Assembly (NCBI GenBank): GCA_964481575.1
Contig: CAYZTR010000018.1
Location: forward strand, 1-39,131
From: UQRS01 sp964481575
GTDB taxonomy: Bacteria; Bacillota; Clostridia; Oscillospirales; Acutalibacteraceae
DNA: 39,131 nucleotides
Reading direction: 5' to 3'
The notes under the pieces were generated by a model. It saw only the letters and a program-made list of their open reading frames with translations, was not told the origin of the DNA and did no database searches. Of this stretch, positions 22,954 through 30,797 are shown piece by piece. Every line of letters begins with the position of its first letter. The first letter of the stretch is position 1. The position numbers and the translations under genes are program-made.

Positions 22954-25900
22954 TCAGGTTGCATCCCCTGCCAGAATTACCTTTCGTAACAATACCACAT
23001 CGGTGACACTTAAACTTCCGTCACCGTTCAGGTCCCCTGCCGGAACCTCATCTGCCGGGGAACCTGCCAGAATGGCCTTACGCAACAGCACCACATCGGT
23101 CACAGACAGCTTTCCGTCTCCGTTCAGGTCACCTAACAATATTTGTGTCTGGCTATACCAGGCAGAATAACCTCCCGCAGCCAAAATCTCCTGTTTCCGG
23201 GCCAGGCCCTCCAACAGACCAGCCTCCAGCTGCCCCTGTTCCGTTTCGGTCAGAGCAGCCACCTGGGCCGCTGCAGTCTCTACCAGGGTCGCGGCCTCTT
23301 CCAGCGCATCCCCCTCCAAAGCGGTATCCTCCGGCAGCGTTGCCAACAAAGCAGCAACCGATTCCACCGTAATATCGGTATGAGGCTGCAGATAATCCAG
23401 ACTCACCCCATCGGACAAGGTCAGGTAAACAGTATGGATACCGGCGCTTTCCGCTTCCATAGGCAGCGCATACAGAGTATAGTCTCCTACCGCATCCAGG
23501 GTCACAGTCCCTACTTCCGCAGCAGGATCATCCAGCGCCACCCGGATAGTACCGCCGGCCGGCGCCTTGGCGGACAGCTTCAGGCTGTCAATCCGGTTCC
23601 CCAGATACAGGAAGGGATACTCCAGCGATGCCTCTCCGGAGGCGCGAACTACCGTCCCGTTTTCGGCAGAAGCATCGGCAACAGCAGAAGCATTGGCAGC
23701 CGTTTCATAATAGCGGGCGGGCAGCTTGGTGTTGGCGGAATTGATCAGAGTACAGCCGGTGCTGTTGTTAATCCGATCCACGCCGCCATTGGCCCAGTGG
23801 CTGGAGGGGGTAGTGCCGGTAAAGCCCATTTGGGTCAGACTGGTGCACTGCACCCCATCAATGACAATATTCTCAAAGGTGACGTTGTCCACCCGCCACT
23901 GACCATTCCAGTCGCCTCCCTGCAACATACAGGGGGAATTATTGGGGCAGCGCACCAGAATATCCTGCACGGTAATATCGTGAATATTTCCGGCGGTAGT
24001 CGTGTGATTGCCCTTCAACTCAATGTAAAAAGTGGCGAAGCAGGAATTGGTCCAGATGTTGTGGGTGATATTTTCCACATCAAGGTTCCGATAAACCACA
24101 TCATAAATATCGTGAGGCTCGGCATCTCCGTTTTGATGGTGATGAATACCAAAACCCACAGCACAGTCATAAACCACACTGTCCTGCACCATCAGGTTTT
24201 GCTGTTCCATAGCAAAACCCTGGCCAGACTTGTAACCATAGCAGTGGCTCCAAGCGATGCAATCCTCAAAGGTGACACCGTTCAGATCCAGCGCCGGGCC
24301 GGTGCCGTAACCGGACACGTTGGCCCCTTCGTTCATAATATAGGTTTTTGTGGAAAAAGTATCGTCGTTGGAAATTCCCAGCGCATGGCGGATGGTCACA
24401 TCATACCCGCCAACCACATCCACGCAGTCGTCCTCATTGAAGGAAGTGTTGTTCAGCACCTTGAATTTTTCCAGCACCGACTGCTGGCTCCAGGCCGGAA
24501 TGATAGCCCACATGCCAGACTCCCGGAACAGGGGGCCATCCAGGTGGAACTCCTCCGCCGAACGGAGCAATAACAGGGTCACCGTCCAACCCATGGAACG
24601 ACCATAGGCCCCCCGACCGTCCAGCGTCCCCCGTCCGGTGACTGAAATATTGACGCCGTGATCCTCGGTGTAGAGCATAAATGTCATATAAGTGTTGGGA
24701 ATAGAAACCTTTTGAGCCATAGCCCGCAGGGACTCGGTATCATCCGGTATCCGCAGAATGGCGCCACCGGCAATATACAAATTGGTGTTGGACAGCAACT
24801 CCACGTTGCTGACCGTATAATACCCGGCCGGGACATAGACCACACCCTGGTCGTGCCCGTCCTCTGCGCCGTAGGCCGCTGCATCGGCCATGGCGGCGTT
24901 CATGGCATCGGTGGACAGCTTGGCACCGGTGGCGTCAGCCCCATAGTCCAGAATATTGTAGACCCCTTCATCACCCGGCACCGGAACATTTTCCTCCGGT
25001 GCATCCACCGCGATGACCAACCGTCGGGCATTGCCGTTGAGAGTCAGAATCAGATAGGTTGGGTCATTCAGGATAAAGGTCAGGGTTTTCCCGCTGACTG
25101 TTCCCTGGATCCCTTCACGCAGGGGAGAAATGGTGTAGTCAGTAATATTGGCAGTATAGGTAACCGTAATGGTGATGGGTACCTGCTGTTTCAGGGAAAA
25201 AGCAGCGTAATCATAAGCAGAATAATTGGTGTTAGTGCGGTACTGAATCACCGGCACATTCACCCCATCCGCCGTAACCTGGAACAGCTCGGAAGTCTGG
25301 TAAACACTGTAAAGAGGGTACACATCCACTTTATCGGTACCGGTGGCGGGAATGGATTCGGTATAGGCCACCGAGTCAGCATAAGTGTGGCTGGTGGAAA
25401 TGAATTCAAAATAGTCACTGGTAAGACCGGCATGGACCGCATCATCAGCAGAAAGCATGGTCAGCCGAATGGTATCGGAACCGTCTCCCTTGACCTGCAC
25501 CACACCGATGGGAATCCGCTTCATGGTATTGGCCATATTCATCAGACCGCCCACCACATCCTTGGACTTTTGGCTAACCTTCATGAGGGATTCGCCGTTA
25601 AAGGAAAAGTCCACGGTGGAATAGGTTTGGGAGTTGGGCCGGAAAGACCAATACAGGGTGTATTCCCCCGGCGTCAGACCGGTTCTGGCCGGCAGGGTAT
25701 ATTCCAAATAACCACCCACCGGAGAGCCGTCAGTCAAACGATAATAGGCCAGATCACCTGACAAATTTCCCGAAATACCAGTGGTGCTCAGGGCATTGGT
25801 CCAGTACCAGCTGCAAACACTTTCATCCGGCACGGTAGTGGAACGTCCCTGAACATCCACCACCCGGACAGGAAGCGCCTCCGCCTCAAACCGGAAGGTA

Positions 25901-26424
25901 TCGGTCTCTTCATTCAAGGGAACCAGGGTCAGATTTCCTACGGTAAGGTAATTGGAAGAACCGGCCGTCACCGTCCAGGAAAAGGTGTGGCTACCGCCTT
26001 CTGTCAAAATCAAATCAGGCAGCGGATCGGTATGCTCTGCAAGGCTGCTGCTAACCATAGAAAAGGTGTATAGTACCTGCCCGTCACAGGAAAGGGCCAC
26101 CGTCTGGGCGCCATCGGTACGACTCTTGTATCCTGCTGTCATGGTATAGGTACCGGCCGGCAACGTGTAGATATAACTGACCGTGAAAGCCTCCCCGTCC
26201 ACCGTCTGGTTCGGGTGAAAATACATGTAGCTATCCGCCTGACCCAAACTGCCGGAATAGGCTGAGCCATCGGCATTGAGTCCGTTGTTCGTCACCACCG
26301 CATTGGAAGGAGTAATGACATATTTGGTAGCCGCACCGGCGAAAATCACCGTGCCGGACAGCAACAACAAAAAGACCAAAAGCAGAGCAACACTCCGCCG
26401 GAGCAAACAAAGCCCAAAACGCAT
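22954..26424 (-). CDS. Secreted parallel beta-helix enzyme (pectate-lyase/GH28-like superfamily) with dockerin
   Basis: A 1156-residue exported protein. The start MRFGLCLLRR follows GGAGG at 7 bases; the long upstream extension is not credible. In order: signal peptide (about 1-31), a beta-sandwich module (about 32-165) shared with the SGNH protein, a CBM6/35-like module (about 175-370) shared with the 569-residue protein, a linker, then a right-handed beta-helix (about 485-850). The helix opens with YNILDYGADATG, the usual entry of pectate-lyase-3/GH28-type folds. It contains NEDDCVDV (D665, D666), which resembles the GDDC motif of GH28 polygalacturonases, but the GH28 GHG and RIK motifs are not evident. 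The reaction is therefore unassigned: hydrolase, lyase and epimerase all remain possible. A helical segment (about 1020-1080) and a dockerin (1098-1156) end it. It is first in an operon with the 569-residue protein and the small peptide. Confidence 0.85.
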   Translation of the reverse strand: MRFGLCLLRRSVALLLVFLLLLSGTVIFAGAATKYVITPSNAVVTNNGLNADGSAYSGSLGQADSYMYFHPNQTVDGEAFTVSYIYTLPAGTYTMTAGYKSRTDGAQTVALSCDGQVLYTFSMVSSSLAEHTDPLPDLILTEGGSHTFSWTVTAGSSNYLTVGNLTLVPLNEETDTFRFEAEALPVRVVDVQGRSTTVPDESVCSWYWTNALSTTGISGNLSGDLAYYRLTDGSPVGGYLEYTLPARTGLTPGEYTLYWSFRPNSQTYSTVDFSFNGESLMKVSQKSKDVVGGLMNMANTMKRIPIGVVQVKGDGSDTIRLTMLSADDAVHAGLTSDYFEFISTSHTYADSVAYTESIPATGTDKVDVYPLYSVYQTSELFQVTADGVNVPVIQYRTNTNYSAYDYAAFSLKQQVPITITVTYTANITDYTISPLREGIQGTVSGKTLTFILNDPTYLILTLNGNARRLVIAVDAPEENVPVPGDEGVYNILDYGADATGAKLSTDAMNAAMADAAAYGAEDGHDQGVVYVPAGYYTVSNVELLSNTNLYIAGGAILRIPDDTESLRAMAQKVSIPNTYMTFMLYTEDHGVNISVTGRGTLDGRGAYGRSMGWTVTLLLLRSAEEFHLDGPLFRESGMWAIIPAWSQQSVLEKFKVLNNTSFNEDDCVDVVGGYDVTIRHALGISNDDTFSTKTYIMNEGANVSGYGTGPALDLNGVTFEDCIAWSHCYGYKSGQGFAMEQQNLMVQDSVVYDCAVGFGIHHHQNGDAEPHDIYDVVYRNLDVENITHNIWTNSCFATFYIELKGNHTTTAGNIHDITVQDILVRCPNNSPCMLQGGDWNGQWRVDNVTFENIVIDGVQCTSLTQMGFTGTTPSSHWANGGVDRINNSTGCTLINSANTKLPARYYETAANASAVADASAENGTVVRASGEASLEYPFLYLGNRIDSLKLSAKAPAGGTIRVALDDPAAEVGTVTLDAVGDYTLYALPMEAESAGIHTVYLTLSDGVSLDYLQPHTDITVESVAALLATLPEDTALEGDALEEAATLVETAAAQVAALTETEQGQLEAGLLEGLARKQEILAAGGYSAWYSQTQILLGDLNGDGKLSVTDVVLLRKAILAGSPADEVPAGDLNGDGSLSVTDVVLLRKVILAGDAT

Positions 26425-26481
26425 ATCAAAACCTCCAAAAATAATACATAAAACAAAGATAATAATGTGAATTTTACTTGT

Positions 26482-26510
26482 ATTATAACAAAGCGTTTCC
26501 CAAGAAGCAA
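26482..26510 (-). promoter_or_regulatory. Promoter of the beta-helix operon
   Basis: The minus strand carries TTGCTT (26510-26505), 17 bases and TATAAT (26487-26482), about 58 bases before the start codon. The spacer contains GGGAAACGCTTTG, too imperfect to call a catabolite element. Confidence 0.75.
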
Positions 26511-26611
26511 GTGCAATTTCCCGCAATTCTTCTTGCGCATCAACGCATTTTCCCCACAAACCAGCCATTCCGGCAAAATCATCTCGTCCGCAGGCTTTTT
26601 CCGCCAAAAAC

Positions 26612-26640
26612 CAAAATGCCCCGGCATTCCGGGGCAAAAA
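26612..26640 (-). terminator. Hairpin, probable terminator downstream of the SGNH gene
   Basis: GCCCCGG (26618-26624) pairs with CCGGGGC (26629-26635) across a 4-base loop. On the minus strand it is followed by ATTTTGG, a short T run, so termination may be partial. It separates the SGNH gene from the beta-helix operon. Confidence 0.55.
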
Positions 26641-26689
26641 CAGGCGGTTATCGCAAACTTTATTGGGACATCGCTATAGTGTAAAGCAA

Positions 26690-26786
26690 CACTGACAGAG
26701 TGTCGCCTTTTCCAGGGGGAAATGCTTCGCTGCATTACAGGATCATAACCCCAGGGAACGCCTGGAACGGCGTTCCCTACAGAGCC
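26690..26786. repeat. Cluster of three small inverted repeats
   Basis: Three hairpins follow one another in non-coding DNA after the SGNH gene: ACACT/AGTGT, AATGC/GCATT, and a 10-bp stem AGGGAACGCC/GGCGTTCCCT with a 6-base loop. The last lacks a T run, so it is not a standard terminator. The arrangement resembles a dispersed intergenic palindromic element; copy number cannot be judged from one window. Confidence 0.4.
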
Positions 26787-26796
26787 TGATGTCTCC

Positions 26797-29007
26797 TTAT
26801 CCCTGGCTCAAAATCTCCTTTCGCAGCAATACCACATCGGTCACGCTTAAGCTCCCGTCGCTGTTCAAATCCCCGGCGGGAGTCTCCTCCGCCACGGCAC
26901 CCGCCAGAATGGCTTTCCGCAGCAGCACCACATCGGTAACACTCAACGCTTCATCCGCATTCAAATCCCCCAGCAGCAACGGCTTTAGCTGATCCAAGGC
27001 CTGGGACAGGGCTTCAGCTGCACCGTCAATTTCTTCCTGCCTGTCGCTCATTAAATTGGGCGAAATCTGTTTGGCCGCTTCCAGTGCCGCATCCACCCCA
27101 GCCAGAGATTCGGCGGTATAACCGCTCCGATCCAGGGTTTCCGCCGCCTGGACAGCTGCCTCCAGCCCGGTATAATCAGCGGGGGATAGAATGACCGAAA
27201 CTCCCTCCGGCAGATAATCCTTCAGAACACCATAGAAGGTCTGCGCCAGGAAAACATATCCCTCGTCGGTGGGATGGGTACCGTCATTCATCAGGCTATA
27301 CCGTCCCTCCATGGCAGCGTGAATATCAATAAGCTCACAGCCATTGGCTTCTGCAATCTCCTTTTGTAGAGGAACAATTTGATTGTGAATAATATCTTCC
27401 GAAATACCATAGCTGGGATAGGAGGAGTAGCAGCTGGTGGCCAAGTAGATCTTAGGCTGGTGATCAGGATTGTTATTTTTGTATATGTTAATCAGATTGG
27501 TATACTGCTGTTTGAAAGTTTCCTCATTGCCGGACATTCTGGTGCAGTCATTGGTACCCAGCATAATAATTACAATATCGGCGTCAAATTCCAGACTGGC
27601 CCGATACTTGGAAGTGGAAGTATAACAATAGCTGTTGTTGATATTCATTAGAGTGGTGCTGGAAACACCGAAGTTCTGCACATCGTAGCTGTCTCCCAGC
27701 ATGGTCTGCAGCCGGGCGGGATAGGAATATACCGTATTATCCCCGGAGCCGCTGCCTTCCGTAATGGAATCCCCAACGCAGGCAATTTTCACCGTCCGGG
27801 ACAGCACCGGTTTTGGCTCCGGCTCGGTCACCGGTGTCAGCGTTATAGACATCAGTCCGATGTTGTACTTACTGGCATTGGTACCGGTGATACTGCTGTT
27901 CTTGCCGGTGACCACAAATTTGATTTCATTGTCTCCGGCCTCCAGCTGATAGGTTCCCATGCTGTGAAGTACAAAATACCCCTGCTTGCCGGGATAAAGG
28001 TCGTAGGGATCGTTCACGGCCGTACCGTTCAGATATTCCTGAACGATTGGATTGGAACCCAACGCCCGGTATTTATAGGTAATGTCGTATTCACCGGCCG
28101 TGGCCACATGGATGGTATAACTTGCCCAGTCTCCCACCTGAACGCTTAGAAAGTTAGTGTACTTGCCCTGAATCCCGGTATCCTCCAGAACCTCAAAATC
28201 CTGGCTCCCCGCTTTCACCACATAGTTTTCACTGGTGCGGTAAAAGTAAGGGCTGAACACAGCCACCGCATCCATATTATCGGTGGCATGGAAGGTGTAG
28301 GTGCTGTCCAGGGAAACGGTATTGCCCAGATCATCCCCAATCCACTTGACAAACTGATACCCTTCGTTGGGAACAGCAGTCAGAGTGACGGTGTCCCCGG
28401 TTCGGCAGGAACCGCCGCCGGTAACAGTCCCCATGGTTTCATCCGTGCTGGTGGCAGTGATCTCCAGATCCTCCACCCGCGTCAGGGTCAGGTCCCCCAC
28501 TGTCAGATTGTTGGAAGATCCGGCTATGACCGTCCAGGTAAAGGTGTGACTTCCGCTTTCAGTGACAGTCAGCAGATTGGTGGCCGGGTCGGTGTGTTGG
28601 GTCAGAGCACTGCTGACCGTTCCAAAAGTGTATAGTTCCTGGCCATCGCAAGCCAGACGCACCAACTCCGCCCCATTGGATCGGCTCTTATACCCCACCG
28701 TCACATAATAGGTACCGGCAGGAAGATTGGAATAAACATGGGTGGCGGTGAATTGCCCCCCATTGATTACCGACGCAGGGTTATAATAATAGTAGGTATC
28801 CGCATCCCCATACCGCCCCACAAAGGGATTCCCATTGGTATCCAACCCGTTGTTGGATTTTTGGGAATCAGCCGGCGTAATCACAATGGTCTCAGCCACC
28901 GCACCGACGGAAAAAACCGCCTCGGGCAAAGCCGTAACTGAAAGCGCCAGCAACAGCATCAGTAGCAGCGCCAAACCACGGCGCAAAAAACAACCTGCAA
29001 TCTTCAT
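26797..29007 (-). CDS. Secreted SGNH/GDSL-type esterase with binding modules and dockerin
   Basis: A 736-residue exported esterase, probably removing acetyl or similar ester groups from plant polysaccharides. The ATG follows TGGAGG at 7 bases. In order: signal peptide (about 1-38), a beta-sandwich module (about 40-180) homologous to the first module of the beta-helix enzyme (ITPADSQKSNNGLDTNG), an InlB-type repeat (about 182-255, GYQFVKWIGDDLGN), a CBM6-like module (about 258-395), the SGNH hydrolase (about 405-595) with VGDSITEG (nucleophile S414), MLGTNDC (block III) and DGTHPTDEGY (D575, H578), a FIVAR-like helical segment (about 610-675), and a dockerin (680-736). The catalytic triad is complete. 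Rhamnogalacturonan acetylesterase activity would suit the neighbouring rhamnosidases but is inference. It is transcribed alone. Confidence 0.9.
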   Translation of the reverse strand: MKIAGCFLRRGLALLLMLLLALSVTALPEAVFSVGAVAETIVITPADSQKSNNGLDTNGNPFVGRYGDADTYYYYNPASVINGGQFTATHVYSNLPAGTYYVTVGYKSRSNGAELVRLACDGQELYTFGTVSSALTQHTDPATNLLTVTESGSHTFTWTVIAGSSNNLTVGDLTLTRVEDLEITATSTDETMGTVTGGGSCRTGDTVTLTAVPNEGYQFVKWIGDDLGNTVSLDSTYTFHATDNMDAVAVFSPYFYRTSENYVVKAGSQDFEVLEDTGIQGKYTNFLSVQVGDWASYTIHVATAGEYDITYKYRALGSNPIVQEYLNGTAVNDPYDLYPGKQGYFVLHSMGTYQLEAGDNEIKFVVTGKNSSITGTNASKYNIGLMSITLTPVTEPEPKPVLSRTVKIACVGDSITEGSGSGDNTVYSYPARLQTMLGDSYDVQNFGVSSTTLMNINNSYCYTSTSKYRASLEFDADIVIIMLGTNDCTRMSGNEETFKQQYTNLINIYKNNNPDHQPKIYLATSCYSSYPSYGISEDIIHNQIVPLQKEIAEANGCELIDIHAAMEGRYSLMNDGTHPTDEGYVFLAQTFYGVLKDYLPEGVSVILSPADYTGLEAAVQAAETLDRSGYTAESLAGVDAALEAAKQISPNLMSDRQEEIDGAAEALSQALDQLKPLLLGDLNADEALSVTDVVLLRKAILAGAVAEETPAGDLNSDGSLSVTDVVLLRKEILSQG

Positions 29008-29051
29008 GACAAAACCTCCAAAAAACTAAAATCACATCTGGGTTTTATTGT

Positions 29052-29080
29052 ATTGTATCACGATTATCCCTATCCTACAA
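29052..29080 (-). promoter_or_regulatory. Promoter of the SGNH esterase gene
   Basis: The minus strand has TTGTAG (29080-29075), 17 bases and TACAAT (29057-29052), about 45 bases before the start. A single GATTATTGC lies just upstream, on the sense strand of this gene, without a partner at 21 bp. Confidence 0.6.
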
Positions 29081-29247
29081 TTGCAATAATCCGCAATCCC
29101 CATTACATTTATGCGCATCAAAACGCATTCCTGCCCTTTGGTGCTGAAAAACCATGCCTCGCCCTCCGGCTTAGAACTTCGCAGGCTTTCCCCGCAATCC
29201 GCACAAAATTTTACGAAAAAAAGACCGAACCCTGCCAACTTTTGTTA

Positions 29248-29276
29248 TTGCAATCTTGCGGCATTGCGTGTATAAT
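29248..29276 (+). promoter_or_regulatory. purA promoter
   Basis: TTGCAA (29248-29253), 17 bases and TATAAT (29271-29276), about 56 bases upstream of purA. A small CCGCG-TTA-CGCGG hairpin (29301-29313) lies in the leader. The stretch 29081-29247 holds no gene I can support. Confidence 0.75.
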
Positions 29277-29332
29277 AGCATCTGTGAGATTATCTGATCG
29301 CCGCGTTACGCGGCAGAATGGAGGAATTCCAA

Positions 29333-30607
29333 ATGGTAAAAGCTGTTGTCGGCGCCAACTGGGGTGACGAGGGAAAAGGCAAAATCACGGATATGCTGGC
29401 CACTGGGTCGGATATCGTGGTTCGGTTCCAGGGCGGTGCCAATGCAGGCCACACCATCAAAAACGAGTATGGAAAATTTGCCCTGCATATCCTGCCCTCC
29501 GGCGTGTTCAACCGGGACGTCATTAACGTCATCGGCAACGGTGTCGCCCTGAATATCGGCACCTTTTTAAAGGAACTGCAAGGAATTTTGGATCGGGGGG
29601 TTCCCAAGCCCCGGATTATGATTTCCGAGCGGGCGCAGATCGTGATGCCCTACCATGTACTGTTTGATCAGTATGAGGAAGAACGCCTGGGCGGCAAGAG
29701 CTTCGGCTCCACCAAATCGGGCATCGCCCCCTTCTATTCTGACAAGTACGCCAAAACCGGCTTTCAGGTCTGTGAGCTGTTCTTTGAGGATGCGCTGCGG
29801 GAAAAAGTGGAGGCCACTGTGAAGGTCAAAAACATCCTGCTGGAAAATCTGTACCATAAGCCCCTGCTGGATGCGGACGAGCTGTTTGATCAGCTGATCC
29901 AGTGGCGGGAAGGCATCAAGGAATATGTGGGCAACACGCATAAGCTCTTGTGGGAGGCCGAAAAGGCCGGCAAGACCATTCTCCTGGAGGGGCAGCTGGG
30001 CTCCATGAAGGATCCGGACCACGGGATTTACCCCATGGTCACCTCCTCCTCCACCCTGGCTGGCTATGGCGCCGTGGGTGCCGGTGTGCCTCCTTATGCG
30101 ATCCGCGAAGTGCTGACGGTGGTTAAGGCTTATTCCTCCGCCGTAGGCGCCGGCGCCTTTGTCAGCGAGATCTTCGGGGAAGAAGCCGATCTGATGCGGA
30201 CCCACGGCGGCGACGGCGGCGAATTTGGCGCCACCACCGGCCGGCCCCGGCGCATGGGCTGGTTTGACTGCGTAGCCACCCGCTACGGCTGCGAGCTGCA
30301 GGGTACCACCGGCGTAGTTTTAACGGTGGTGGACGCTCTGGGCTATCTGGATGAAATTCCCGTTTGCGTAGGCTATGAGATTGATGGCCAGGTCACCAAG
30401 GATTTCCCCGTGACCCCCCTGCTGGAAAAGGCCAAGCCGGTGTTGAAAGTGCTGCCCGGCTGGAAGTGTGACATTTCCGGCATCCGCAACTATGAAGATT
30501 TGCCCGAAGCCTGCCGGAACTATGTGGAGTTCATTGAGCAGGAAATCGGATTCCCCATCCAAATGGTCTCCAACGGCCCTGCCCGGGAGGACATTATTAT
30601 TCGATGA
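29333..30607 (+). CDS. purA: Adenylosuccinate synthetase
   Basis: Joins IMP and aspartate with GTP to form adenylosuccinate, the first committed step from IMP to AMP; cytoplasmic, homodimeric in the family. The 424-residue protein starts MVKAVVGANWGDEGKGK, with the ATG 8 bases after GGAGGA. An upstream in-frame ATG is part of the ribosome site. The GDEGKGK phosphate loop, NAGHTI, the TTGRPRR switch region and GWFD are present, as is the C-terminal GTP-binding part (LPGWKCDISG). The length is normal. purF follows 190 bases downstream on the same strand, separated by a structured segment and a terminator. Confidence 0.97.
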   Translation: MVKAVVGANWGDEGKGKITDMLATGSDIVVRFQGGANAGHTIKNEYGKFALHILPSGVFNRDVINVIGNGVALNIGTFLKELQGILDRGVPKPRIMISERAQIVMPYHVLFDQYEEERLGGKSFGSTKSGIAPFYSDKYAKTGFQVCELFFEDALREKVEATVKVKNILLENLYHKPLLDADELFDQLIQWREGIKEYVGNTHKLLWEAEKAGKTILLEGQLGSMKDPDHGIYPMVTSSSTLAGYGAVGAGVPPYAIREVLTVVKAYSSAVGAGAFVSEIFGEEADLMRTHGGDGGEFGATTGRPRRMGWFDCVATRYGCELQGTTGVVLTVVDALGYLDEIPVCVGYEIDGQVTKDFPVTPLLEKAKPVLKVLPGWKCDISGIRNYEDLPEACRNYVEFIEQEIGFPIQMVSNGPAREDIIIR

Positions 30608-30618
30608 ACCGTTGGCCC

Positions 30619-30722
30619 CGGCGAGGCAGCAAAGACGCTGTCCCGCCGGGCAAAGTCAGAAGTTACGGGCGAAGCAATGATTCCTTTTCCCCGGCTTCCT
30701 TTTTATGACTTCCAGCTTCTGA
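30619..30722 (+). ncRNA. Structured purA-purF intergenic leader, possible attenuator or riboswitch
   Basis: A hairpin with a paired base (GCCCCGGCG with CGCCGGGC) and an inner pair (CAGC/GCTG) spans about 30616-30652. A second long-range pairing, TCAGAAG (30656-30662) with CTTCTGA (30716-30722), follows. The terminator at 30734-30772 comes next, ending about 10 bases before the purF ribosome site. The order leader structure, terminator, gene is that of transcription attenuation. I cannot match it firmly to a known class; ZTP and purine riboswitches are natural candidates because of the gene. Confidence 0.35.
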
Positions 30723-30733
30723 TCCTGATGCGT

Positions 30734-30772
30734 GCAATGAAGCAAGCCGCCTTGTTTCATTGCGCTTTTTTT
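30734..30772 (+). terminator. Terminator between purA and purF
   Basis: A 13-bp stem (30734-30746 with 30751-30763, one G-U pair, loop CCGC) is followed by GC and seven T. No promoter fits between it and purF, so it either ends purA transcripts with some read-through or works as a regulated attenuator for purF. Confidence 0.85.
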
Positions 30773-30797
30773 ATCTATCATTAAAGGTGTGAACAGT

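Noticed and set aside
26488..26504. Catabolite-responsive element in the beta-helix promoter spacer
   Set aside because: GGGAAACGCTTTG departs from the consensus at several required positions and is not palindromic around a central CG.
1004..26970. CRISPR-like reading of the regularly recurring dockerin sequence
   Set aside because: The repeats are in-frame coding units at gene ends, two per gene, with no short uniform spacers.
29081..29100. Single GATTATTGC upstream of the SGNH promoter as an AraC-type site
   Set aside because: It lacks the second half-site at 21 bp and is in the opposite orientation to its promoter compared with the two good sites. Chance is likely in A/T-rich DNA.
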